Of a stretch of 64,000 nucleotides of DNA, positions 8,235-15,140 are shown piece by piece; positions within the stretch are counted from its first letter, which is position 1, and each line of letters starts with the position of its first letter. Source of the DNA: Synechococcus sp. MU1643. Its GTDB lineage: Bacteria; Cyanobacteriota; Cyanobacteriia; PCC-6307; Cyanobiaceae. Below the pieces are notes generated by a model. The model worked only from the letters and a program-made list of their open reading frames with translations. It had not been told where the DNA came from and did not search any database. The position numbers and the translations under genes were made by a program. The stretch lies in assembly GCF_020514095.1 (NCBI RefSeq), contig NZ_VTKY01000002.1, positions 186,001 through 250,000 on the forward strand. Reading direction: 5' to 3'.

Positions 8235-8910
8235 GCAGTTATCAATCTGTCTTCGGATTTTGCTGGGTAAAGGCTCAGTTGCCTACTGATCAGCGCCGGT
8301 AGTAGTGGGTGGCGATCAGGGCCTACAGCTACGTTCCGCCCCGTCCTCCTGAGCTGATGACACGCAGGCGGTTGCTGCGGCACAACGCCATAGAGGCTTG
8401 GCAATCGATGCAGAAGACGGGCTGGAGGCGCTGCCCCCCACCCGTGCGGTGAAAGTTGAATCACCCTTATGGGGAGACGCGGGCGAGGGAACCCGCTGGA
8501 TTTCATCTCCCAAGGCGTTTGCAGTGGTGCCAGCGCCACAGCAATTCTCACAGAAAACTTGAGGAGATCTGGATGGCGATTAATGCCTAATTAGCGCATT
8601 TGATACTCGGGAGGGCCCCCAGTTAGAGAGAATTGAAGAGAAGGCAGTGGTGCCTTCAATGCGTCTGTTTGGGGTGGGCTGAGGGGCCTGCCTCTTTTTT
8701 TGTTTCTGCTTGTGCGCTGAAGAGCAATCGTTTTTCGCTAAGACAAACGGACCCAGCAGTTGCCGCTGACATGGGTCCGCGTCCCGCCCGGAGCCCATCC
8801 AGAACGGGACGCACCTCAACTAGCTCAGTGACACCAGTCGATTCAGCGTGAATTGATACCAACTTCGGCATTTTGTTACCAGCAGAAAAAAAAGTGAGCA
8901 GAGTGGCGTG
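8235..8910. other. Island stretch without a convincing gene
   Basis: Frames here are short and compositionally random. It contains the third copy of the ACGGGCTGGAG-type short repeat (near 8416) and a weak terminator-like element GAGG...CCTC followed by a T-run near 8680-8700. Nothing else is identified. Confidence 0.45.
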
Positions 8911-9117
8911 ATGAGCACCACCAATGATCCGAACGCATGGCATCTGGGCCTGCGTCGGCCAATGGGGGGTGACCCTCTAAATGAACCCGTCATGGCGGCG
9001 ATATACGGCTACAAGTTCAACGGCGACTTTTGGCGACTTAATGACCAGGGCTATCCAGAACCTTTGTTAGAACCCATGCTCGGCCAGTGGGAACAACTGC
9101 ACGATCCCGAGGGTTGA
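8911..9117 (+). CDS. Small hypothetical protein
   Basis: 68 residues from ATG 8911 (MSTTNDPNAWHLGLRRPMGG), with several Trp, Tyr and Pro residues (FNGDFWRLNDQGYPEPLLEP) and a natural composition. It ends 29 bp before repeat copy 3. No family recognised. Confidence 0.5.
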   Translation: MSTTNDPNAWHLGLRRPMGGDPLNEPVMAAIYGYKFNGDFWRLNDQGYPEPLLEPMLGQWEQLHDPEG

Positions 9118-9145
9118 ACCTGAAGATGGTGCTGATCACCCGTCA

Positions 9146-9328
9146 GATAACGCTGAACTGACTCCCCGACCGGATAAAAAGGGAGTCAGTGAACAGTTAT
9201 CAGCGCCCAATTGTTAAAACGAAAAAACCATTGGATGGAGATGCCCAGCACAGGAACCTCCAAAGAAACCATCGCCCCTGCCAGGCGTTCAGTGCAGTTC
9301 CAATGAGGTGACAGCGGCGACCAAATGA
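9146..9328 (+). repeat. Multi-hairpin repeat, copy 3
   Basis: Outer arms CGCTGA (9151-9156) and TCAGCG (9200-9205) enclose a perfect inner stem CTGACTCCC (9158-9166) with GGGAGTCAG (9181-9189). The second hairpin is weaker (CCAATTG.. with ..CCATTGG). The tail ends at CAAATGA. Copies 3, 4 and 5 follow one another within 500 bp. Confidence 0.85.
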
Positions 9329-9345
9329 GTCGTCGAAGCCAGTCA

Positions 9346-9558
9346 AAACGCTGAGCTGACTCCCCTAGTTGAGGAGAGGAGCCAGGCCGTCACTTGCTAT
9401 GTCAACGCCATACTGGATAAGCGTAGACATACACAGCGTCCAATGGAAATTGCCCCTCCATTGGATGGAAGATCCATGCGACTGAACTTCCGCAGACACC
9501 ATCACTCCTAATGGGGGTTCAGTGCAGTTCAGATGAGGCAGTGGCAGTAACTAAATGA
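9346..9558 (+). repeat. Multi-hairpin repeat, copy 4 (long subtype)
   Basis: Like the others but with about 40 extra nt after the first hairpin. The insert forms its own stem TGTCAACGC (9400-9408) with GCGTAGACA (9421-9429). The second hairpin CCAATGGA (9440-9447) with TCCATTGG (9457-9464) is perfect and differs from copies 1 and 2 by compensating bases. Copy 10 has the same type of insert. Confidence 0.85.
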
Positions 9559-9584
9559 AGCACACCAATGTTGTGGCAAGCGAA

Positions 9585-9642
9585 GACTCTGAACTGACTT
9601 CTCCCCTGAAAAAGAGGAGCCAGTGCTTCTCGTCAGTGCCTA
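9585..9642 (+). repeat. Multi-hairpin repeat, copy 5 (5' part only)
   Basis: Only the first hairpin region remains: CTGAACTGACTTCTC with GAGGAGCCAG and then CGTCAGTGCC. The second and third hairpins are missing. Same orientation as its neighbours. Confidence 0.6.
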
Positions 9643-10050
9643 AAGCTTGCAGTAACCCGTTTCGGCAAGCCATCCCAACATTCGCGTAGATGCCATCAAT
9701 GGGGCAATGCGCCTTAATGCCGATGACTTTGTGCCCTGTAGGTACAAAAATATGGTCATCGAGATCGGAGGCGTTCATGAGAGACGACGGTCCAACCGAG
9801 CAGATCCAAGAAGTCAACTGACTTTCTGGCCCCTGCTCCAACAGTCTCATGAATGACCTGGGTTGGTCGTTTGGTTAGGTACACATCAGATACGTCACGC
9901 CATTCGACGCTCCGCTTGCACCGCCTGAGGTGCCCTAGGAGAAAACGACCCATCCTTTAGAGCAAATGGCCCCAGGGCGCCTCTAGCCAGAAGCTTCGCC
10001 CCTTTCTCTCTTAAGAAGTGATGGGTCGAACCATGCACAAGCGAGCGAGC
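9643..10050. other. Island stretch without a convincing gene
   Basis: A minus-strand frame here (within 9551-9778) contains HIFVPTGHKVIGIKAHCP and looks partly protein-like, but it runs into repeat copy 5 and is probably a relic. Nothing else is identified. Confidence 0.35.
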
Positions 10051-10090
10051 TAGGCCGTCTCTTCCATCTGGGAGGGGCGGCCTCCTTTTT
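10051..10090 (+). terminator. Terminator-like hairpin
   Basis: GGCCG (10053-10057) pairs with CGGCC (10078-10082), with further pairing inside, and is followed by TCCTTTTT. It would end plus-strand transcripts coming from the repeat copies 3-5 before the flavodoxin promoter region. Confidence 0.5.
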
Positions 10091-10098
10091 GCAAAGCA

Positions 10099-10159
10099 AA
10101 ATTTTTCAATATTACTTTTGCAGTGAAAAATTTGGCTGTAATCTAGTTCACTAAGTGAA
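10099..10159. promoter_or_regulatory. Two inverted repeats upstream of flavodoxin
   Basis: AAATTTTTCA (10099-10108) and TGAAAAATTT (10124-10133) form a perfect 10-bp inverted repeat. Fourteen bases on, TTCACTAAGTGAA (10147-10159) has 6-bp arms. They lie 180-240 bp upstream of the flavodoxin start. They could be operators or part of a long 5' leader. They do not clearly match a Fur box. Confidence 0.3.
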
Positions 10160-10335
10160 TTGAAGATCCGGATCCAATTGCTTTAGTTTCCGACAGATTT
10201 TATTAATTATTAGTGGAGAAAGTGAGCTTTAGAAGCATAAATAAGTCGTATAGGTGCTTTGGGCGACTTCGTTATGTCAAATAAGAACAAGGGGCATACA
10301 GCTGATATCTACTATTAAGTAGCTCTTTCGATTTT

Positions 10336-10851
10336 ATGCGCTTTACCATTGTTTATGCGTCTGCAACTGGTCATACAGAAGACATCGCAGAAAGGCTGAA
10401 AGTGCTATTGCCGGGATCAGAATTAAAAGACCTTGATAGAATGGATTTCGTAAAAGAGCTGGAAGAGTCTGAGGCACTTATTTGTTGTACTCCAACGTGG
10501 AATACGGGTTCTGAGACCAAGAGATCAGGTACAAAATGGGATGAGCATATTGATAATATTCCTTATTTATCCCTAAAAGGCAAGCCTATTGCAATTGTAG
10601 GCTTAGGTGATTCTGCGGCCTTCAGCAAGTATTTCTGTGATGCAATGGAAGAGCTTTATAAATCATTCGAATCTGCAGGAGGTCGGATGATCGGCCATGT
10701 ATCAGTTGAGCAATATATCTTCGATGATTCTAAAAGCGTTATTGACGGAATGTTCTGCGGCCTACCTTTGGATGAAGATAATGAATCCGAAAAAACCGAT
10801 GAGCGACTTCAGTCTTGGGCCAGGCTAATTATGAAAGAGGTGATTATATAA
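10336..10851 (+). CDS. Flavodoxin-like protein
   Basis: 171 residues. The FMN phosphate-binding loop is YASATGHTEDIAERL near residues 8-22, and the isoalloxazine loops are CTPTWNTGS (about 52-60) and VGLGDSAAFSKYF (about 94-106), as in long-chain flavodoxins. Such proteins replace ferredoxin as PSI electron acceptor when iron is scarce. The glycines and aromatic positions around FMN are present. Codon use is AT-rich, unlike the chromosome, fitting acquisition with the island. It stands alone, with a long non-coding upstream region. IsiB proper is the closest known role. Confidence 0.85.
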   Translation: MRFTIVYASATGHTEDIAERLKVLLPGSELKDLDRMDFVKELEESEALICCTPTWNTGSETKRSGTKWDEHIDNIPYLSLKGKPIAIVGLGDSAAFSKYFCDAMEELYKSFESAGGRMIGHVSVEQYIFDDSKSVIDGMFCGLPLDEDNESEKTDERLQSWARLIMKEVII

Positions 10852-10883
10852 AAGCCTGAGGGCGAAATATATACCATTGAAGC

Positions 10884-11129
10884 TTAGTCAGCCTTTTTGG
10901 CTTCCTCATTTGCGGTTGAACTATTATCACATCTTATGTTAAATCTCTCCTCCCAAAAATTAACAGGTAAGCCGCCAAAAATAGCAACAAGGGCTGGGGT
11001 CAATGCCATGCTTACCACTAATAGGCCAATTGGCTGTCTTGTTGATTCGCGAATGGCTATAATAAAAACTCCGCTGCACATAAGTGTGTAGAGAGATAAA
11101 ATAAATATAATCTTCAATGAACGCTTCAC
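10884..11129 (-). CDS. Small two-helix membrane protein
   Basis: 81 residues from a GTG start at 11129 (MKRSLKIIFILSLYTLMCSG). There are two hydrophobic segments, about residues 6-26 and 34-54, and a charged C-terminal tail ending NEEAKKAD. No family recognised. Convergent with the flavodoxin gene, 32 bp apart. Confidence 0.55.
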   Translation of the reverse strand: MKRSLKIIFILSLYTLMCSGVFIIAIRESTRQPIGLLVVSMALTPALVAIFGGLPVNFWEERFNIRCDNSSTANEEAKKAD

Positions 11130-11211
11130 AGTCTCTTGGGTTTTGTAGAGAAAATACTCTTGGTAAAAGAAGGATGACTAGGTTTCTTTAGGCTCTATAT
11201 CTCAGCGGTCA

Positions 11212-11378
11212 AATAACGCTGATCTGACTCCCTGCATCGTCCAAGAGGGAGCCAGTGGTGTTTACAGCGCCCAATGGTCATCACTCCATTGGATGGAGGT
11301 TCCGAGGCTCCGCAACAAGCATGGCTTTGTGGATGGATACTGTGACGTCGTGATGAGGCAATGGCAGTAGCCAAATGA
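11212..11378 (+). repeat. Multi-hairpin repeat, copy 6
   Basis: AACGCTGATCTGACTCCC pairs with GGGAGCCAG and CAGCG. The second hairpin CCAATGG...CCATTGG has an 8-nt loop TCATCACT. The tail GATGAGGCAATGGCAGTAGC ends CAAATGA. Confidence 0.85.
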
Positions 11379-11416
11379 TCGTTGCCTATGTTTCGATGTG
11401 GTGGAGTCAATAATCA

Positions 11417-11591
11417 GACAACGCTGAACTGGCTTCCCACTGAAGAAGAGAAGCCAGTTACTCTCCAGCGCCCCAATGACTGTGGATAGGCCATTGGATG
11501 GAAAGCCCTAACGGCAGAACTTCCATAAATATTATTACCTGTGTTGTAGGTTGAGTGCTAATTCGATGATGTAGAGGCAGTTATCAAATGA
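11417..11591 (+). repeat. Multi-hairpin repeat, copy 7
   Basis: The inner stem is CTGGCTTC/GAAGCCAG, perfect, with an A-to-G change on one arm matched by T-to-C on the other relative to copy 9 (CTGACTTC/GAAGTCAG). Outer arms CGCTG/CAGCG. The second hairpin CCAATG..GGCCATTGG is imperfect. Confidence 0.85.
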
Positions 11592-11619
11592 GTCTTATCA
11601 ATTTTTCCAAAGATGCCTA

Positions 11620-11718
11620 TTAATGCGTACCTTCGCTTTGGCTCTGAGGAGTAGTCCCGTAGATGATGTGATATGTCACCAGTACTAGGCCAATGATTGG
11701 CAGCACGAAAGGAACCAT
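11620..11718 (-). CDS. 32-residue single-pass membrane peptide
   Basis: ATG 11718 encodes MVPFVLPIIGLVLVTYHIIY followed by GTTPQSQSEGTH and TAA. It is one hydrophobic helix with a polar tail, the usual form of tiny photosystem-associated or stress peptides in cyanobacteria, although no specific family is recognised. There is no clear ribosome binding site. Confidence 0.42.
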   Translation of the reverse strand: MVPFVLPIIGLVLVTYHIIYGTTPQSQSEGTH

Positions 11719-11805
11719 GGATCAGGATCTGGCTTGAATTACATAATGAACACCGCACGAGCAGATCGCACAGGCAAATATCACTTTTCGATGTTCAGGC
11801 GCCAG

Positions 11806-11973
11806 TAACGCTTAACTGACTTCCCCCGTTCAGAAGAGGAGTCAGTCTCTGAACAGCGCTCAATGGTCATCACTCCATTGGATGGAAGTGCTGTAATAGA
11901 ACTTCCAAAAGAATTGTCTCTCTAGCCATGAGCTAAGTGCAGTACAGATGAGGTAATAGCTTCATCCAAATGC
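11806..11973 (+). repeat. Multi-hairpin repeat, copy 8
   Basis: CGCTTAACTGACTTCC pairs with GGAGTCAG and AGCG. The second hairpin is CAATGG...CCATTG with loop TCATCACT as in copy 6. The third hairpin GGAAGT/ACTTCC is perfect over 6 bp, the clearest example of that element. The tail ends CCAAATGC. Confidence 0.82.
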
Positions 11974-12107
11974 ACGCCAAATATGTTGTGGAATGTCTGG
12001 CACTAATGCCCTAGACAAAGTGAGACATCATTATTCGCTTTGACCTGTGGTCATCGAGTGTTAGAACTATTGCTAAGTCTAAGACTTCAATCAAAGTTTA
12101 GGTGAGA

Positions 12108-12476
12108 TTAAATCAGACCTAGTATTGAGAAAAGACCTCTGCTCAGAACTATTAGTAACGCAATTGATGTGCAAGTAATCAGGTTTAGTGATACCAGCTG
12201 AAAAATGATTGGACTTTGCATTTTTTCAGGAGTTCCCTCGTTTTTTTGTTTTCCAAGGGGCTTGTCCCAATAGGCAAAGACCAGTCCTTTCTTGACCTCA
12301 AGTGTGTTGCGTGTGTTGAGTGCGCCGTAGCCAAACTCACTAATTATTTCTGTTTGTTGCCGGATTTTTTTGCTCTCATTGACAAAGATCGATTGAATCC
12401 AATCGCTGTGTGTTTTGATTCCAGCGGCAATCCAGATGATCGCGGTAACCCCAACAAGAACATTGAGAATGTCCAT
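12108..12476 (-). CDS. Membrane protein, unknown
   Basis: 122 residues with an N-terminal hydrophobic helix (ILNVLVGVTAIIWIAAG) and a C-terminal one (LITCTSIALLIVLSRGLFSI). Between them is a polar loop containing SEFGYGALNTRN and KKGLVFAYWDKPLGKQ. AT-rich codons. No family recognised. The gap 12477-12849 downstream of the next minus-strand gene holds nothing I can assign. Confidence 0.6.
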   Translation of the reverse strand: MDILNVLVGVTAIIWIAAGIKTHSDWIQSIFVNESKKIRQQTEIISEFGYGALNTRNTLEVKKGLVFAYWDKPLGKQKNEGTPEKMQSPIIFQLVSLNLITCTSIALLIVLSRGLFSILGLI

Positions 12477-12849
12477 TAGTTTAAAATCATATCTTCGTTG
12501 GCTCCGGTTTCCTCATGAAATAATTTGATAGCAATTCATGTCCGCGATGCTGCTTTTACTAGGTCAATATCGATCTCATCGGGCGTAATAACGGCGCCTG
12601 AATGCTTTTCTTGTTACATGCAGATCGTATATTTTATGCTTCTACTGGCAGCCTGAATCGCTACTCATATTACGCAAAGAAGACTTAGCTTGATCAGACA
12701 TATTGTCTACATGTTTTCCTGTTTTGCTTTATTGATCACTCTTGCTTTTCGAGTTTGGTTGTTTGATTCGGCCGCATCACTTTTGATTTGTCTTCAGGCT
12801 AATTTTTGCTTGATATTGAAGTTTTCTCCTTAGCCGGCTTTGGCTGTTC

Positions 12850-13101
12850 TCACGCAGAAGCTTTTTTTTTGTTAGTGCTAGTCGTATTAATATTTTTCTC
12901 TATCTTTTGGGTTTTTGCTCCAGGGTCTTTCTTGTCAGCTGTAGGTGTTCCCTTTGCGACTGCTGTCGTTTTTTTGGGTTTAAGTTTGCTTGTATCTAAG
13001 GAACCTTCGCCTAAAGACTTATACCCTAGAAAGATTAGTCCACCTACAACTGGGATTGAAGTAAGCCCACCCATAGCAATTTCGAATTCGCTCAACGCCA
13101 T
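12850..13101 (-). CDS. Small membrane protein with Lys-rich tail
   Basis: 83 residues from ATG 13101. MALSEFEIAMGGLTSIPVV and GGLIFLGYKSLG form one short hydrophobic segment. The last 50 residues are Lys/Thr/Ala-rich (KPKKTTAVAKGTPTADKKDP), a disordered basic tail. The start overlaps the stop of the small frame upstream (13092-13250), suggesting translational coupling. Function unknown. Confidence 0.6.
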   Translation of the reverse strand: MALSEFEIAMGGLTSIPVVGGLIFLGYKSLGEGSLDTSKLKPKKTTAVAKGTPTADKKDPGAKTQKIEKNINTTSTNKKKASA

Positions 13102-13250
13102 GGCTCATTTGCCGTGATGATCAAGCCCATCATTAAGGAGCGTTGCCACATTGGACCTTTAAAAATTACCTTATGTGGTATCAAATTGTCTTTATGATTT
13201 GCCTTTTGTGATCGCTGTGTGTCTTGATTATCTTCGTTAGAGGTATTCAT
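13092..13250 (-). CDS. 52-residue small protein, coupled to next gene
   Basis: ATG 13250 to TGA 13094-13092. The polar N-terminal half MNTSNEDNQDTQRSQKANHK is followed by a weakly hydrophobic C-terminal half (MWQRSLMMGLIITANEPW). Its stop lies inside the start of the next gene on the same strand, a typical operon overlap that supports its reality. No family recognised. Confidence 0.42.
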   Translation of the reverse strand: MNTSNEDNQDTQRSQKANHKDNLIPHKVIFKGPMWQRSLMMGLIITANEPWR

Positions 13251-13306
13251 TGTTTTTGCCATTGATTTTTTGATGTCTTTAATAATGCAATATCACTTCA
13301 GATTAA

Positions 13307-14053
13307 TTGGCCTCCCTTTCTGCCAGGGCTCGCTTGCCATTCAAGCCATCAAGTCAAAACTCTCGAGTTGACTCAATATCAGCTTCTCGTCAACCCTGTT
13401 GGGATCGAGCGCCAGATTTGTCGTCAGAAATAATTGAAAGGTGTTATCGGCAGATATATTTTCATGCAATGAGTTGTGATCGTGATCGATTTTTAGAATC
13501 CCAGCTTAGGTCAGGTTCTATCACCGTAAGAGATTTTATAAGAGGACTACTACTTTCGGATCGTTTTTATAGGGGCTATGTCGAATGCAATGGGAACGAT
13601 CGAGTAGTTGAGCAGGTCGTAGGCCGTGTCCTTGGTCGTCCTGTCTACGGACAAGATGAAGTGAAATCTTGGTCCATTGTTATTGCTGAACAGGGATTTG
13701 CGGCTTTTGTTGATGACATCTTGGAATCTTCTGAGTATTTTGAGAGATTTGGAATTGATGGAATCCCCGATCAAGTAAACCGTATTTTGCCAGGACGCTC
13801 TCAAGGAGAGATGCCTATCTATCAGCGATTTCCTCGCTATGGAGAAAGTTGGCGTGATCGACTGATTCGTGATGGATTAATGATCTCTGTAGATGCCTTC
13901 AATAAAATCAGTCGGCCAATGACGGTATCCCGTCTGATCTATGAAAAGCCTGAGGGTCGTCTTTTTAAACTTTGGCTTGTTTTCTTGTTTGTTTTAGGCG
14001 TTGGAAGTGTTTCCTTGGTTCTTTTAGTCTTCCGCCAGATGTTCACGATTTGA
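13307..14053 (+). CDS. cpcL: Membrane-anchored phycobilisome rod linker, CpcL-like
   Basis: 248 residues. Residues about 8-170 match the CpcG-type linker domain: LPFKPSSQNSRV at the N-terminus, then RQIYFHAM, FLESQLRSGSITVRDFIRGL, VVGRVLGRPVYG and WSIVIAEQGFAAFVDDIL, then ILPGRSQGEMP. Instead of the core-binding C-terminus of CpcG, it ends in one hydrophobic helix (LVFLFVLGVGSVSLVLLVF), the hallmark of CpcL/CpcG2, which tethers rod-only phycobilisomes to the thylakoid and PSI. The start is odd. TAA is directly upstream of TTG 13307, no ATG occurs until about residue 51, and homology reaches nearly to the TTG, so TTG is taken. A ferredoxin gene follows after 26 bp. Confidence 0.85.
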   Translation: MASLSARARLPFKPSSQNSRVDSISASRQPCWDRAPDLSSEIIERCYRQIYFHAMSCDRDRFLESQLRSGSITVRDFIRGLLLSDRFYRGYVECNGNDRVVEQVVGRVLGRPVYGQDEVKSWSIVIAEQGFAAFVDDILESSEYFERFGIDGIPDQVNRILPGRSQGEMPIYQRFPRYGESWRDRLIRDGLMISVDAFNKISRPMTVSRLIYEKPEGRLFKLWLVFLFVLGVGSVSLVLLVFRQMFTI

Positions 14054-14079
14054 GTGAGATATTGGGTTAATCCAGAATT

Positions 14080-14403
14080 ATGTACATTTCGGAAAAATCA
14101 GTTAAGGCAGCTTTCTCGGCTAAATCAGGTAATTGCCATGGTCGCACTGGGCTAGAGCCATCTTTGGGTGGAGCATTGCGTGAAAAAGCAGTTTGGGTTG
14201 ATGAGTCTGATTGCATTGGTTGTCGTTACTGTGCACATGTGGCGTCTAATACTTTTGTCATGGTCCCAGAAACAGGTCGTTGCCGTGCTGTTCGACAAGA
14301 TGGCGATACAATAGATCGAATACAGGAGGCGATTGATACCTGTCCCGTTGATTGTATTCATTGGGTAGACTTTGAACATCGTGGTGACGGCGTAGAGATA
14401 TGA
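14080..14403 (+). CDS. [4Fe-4S] ferredoxin
   Basis: 107 residues. After a 35-residue N-terminal extension comes KAVWVDESDCIGCRYC (C-x2-C-x2-C) and, 33 residues later, TCPVDCIHWV supplying the fourth Cys. This is one 4Fe-4S cluster of the type found in thylakoid-associated bacterial ferredoxins. A soluble electron carrier is expected. It starts at ATG 14080, 26 bp after the CpcL-like gene on the same strand, so the two are probably one transcript. AT-rich like the rest of the island. Partner reductase unknown. Confidence 0.88.
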   Translation: MYISEKSVKAAFSAKSGNCHGRTGLEPSLGGALREKAVWVDESDCIGCRYCAHVASNTFVMVPETGRCRAVRQDGDTIDRIQEAIDTCPVDCIHWVDFEHRGDGVEI

Positions 14404-14519
14404 GCTATGTGAATACTTTGGTTCTTCTTTAATTGAAGAAACAAGATGCTATGAAAATGTTTGAGGGATGTGTCGATTGATTTTTTGATCTATAAAGGTG
14501 CGAATACTTTGTCAACGCC

Positions 14520-14678
14520 ATGCAAACCACAAACCACCCATGCGCATGTGAACCCTGTGGCTGCTGCGTCAATCCGGAAAAAGCTATCGAGAAAGAAGGC
14601 AAGATTTACTGCTCTCAGCCATGTGCTGATGGTCATGCCGGTGATGAGCAATGTTGCTCTAGTTGTAGTTGCTGCTAA
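14520..14678 (+). CDS. smtA: Bacterial metallothionein (SmtA/BmtA)
   Basis: 52 residues with ten Cys and two His. MQTTNHPCACEPCGCCVNPE, then YCSQPCADGH and a Cys-rich end CCSSCSCC match the SmtA pattern (CACEPC, Y-C-S-x2-C-A-D-G-H), which binds a zinc cluster. It sequesters Zn or Cd in the cytoplasm. The gene lies 116 bp after the ferredoxin stop. In strain WH8102 the homologous bmtA is activated by Zur (published knowledge), and a Fur/Zur-type regulator lies at 18436-18846. I see no obvious Zur palindrome in this promoter, only TTCTTC/GAAGAA around 14422-14440. Confidence 0.88.
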   Translation: MQTTNHPCACEPCGCCVNPEKAIEKEGKIYCSQPCADGHAGDEQCCSSCSCC

Positions 14679-14897
14679 TTATTCGCAGCAGTCACATCCT
14701 TGCAAGTCATCCACTCTGCATTCTTTCAAGGAGACCACCGATACACAGCTAACTATATTTGAATGCCTATGTACTCGTACTTGAATCCCGCCGTTCGATT
14801 CCTCTACTAATTCCAGAGCTAGGCCAACCAGCTCTTCATTATCGATATTCTTGTAATTCAATATCACAAGACGTTGAAGTGCTTTTGAATTCAACAC
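14679..14897 (-). CDS. Small hypothetical protein
   Basis: 72 residues, MLNSKALQRLVILNYKNIDN to a Cys-containing end (LKECRVDDLQGCDCCE). The stop abuts the convergent metallothionein stop exactly. Composition is acceptable and the frame is AT-rich. No family recognised. It could also be an antisense artefact, so confidence is low. Confidence 0.32.
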   Translation of the reverse strand: MLNSKALQRLVILNYKNIDNEELVGLALELVEESNGGIQVRVHRHSNIVSCVSVVSLKECRVDDLQGCDCCE

Positions 14898-14925
14898 TGG
14901 TGATAAAGATTCCTGGGAAGTTGAT

Positions 14926-15098
14926 CAACGCTGAACTGACTTCCCCGTCGATGCTCATTGGCAGAGAAGTCAGTGCAACTCAGCGCCCAATGGCTGTAGT
15001 TAAACCATTGGCTGGAGGTTGTGGATGCTCCAGACTAATTATTGCTCTGCCACAGTATTAAGTGCTGACAATATGAGGCGTTTGCAGCGACTTAATGA
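14926..15098 (+). repeat. Multi-hairpin repeat, copy 9
   Basis: The inner stem CTGACTTC/GAAGTCAG is perfect; outer arms CGCTGA/TCAGCG. The second hairpin is CCAATGGCT...AACCATTGG. The tail GATATGAGGCGTTTGCAGCG type ends TTAATGA, so this copy is slightly diverged at the 3' end. Confidence 0.82.
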
Positions 15099-15140
15099 GT
15101 CACATCAATGTCGTGGACTCGTTGCCTGCAACTGTTCATG

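Noticed and set aside
8656-8943. A 95-residue minus-strand protein containing VTELVEVRPVLDG
   Set aside because: This phrase recurs widely as a spurious translation of non-coding sequence, and the remainder has no protein-like pattern.
9146-9642. CRISPR array (copies 3-5 close together)
   Set aside because: Units are about 170-210 nt with irregular spacing and no short direct repeats with unique spacers; no cas genes.
14461-14784. A 107-residue plus-strand frame over the metallothionein
   Set aside because: It reads through the metallothionein in another frame. The Cys-rich SmtA frame (14520-14678) has a clear family match and excludes it.
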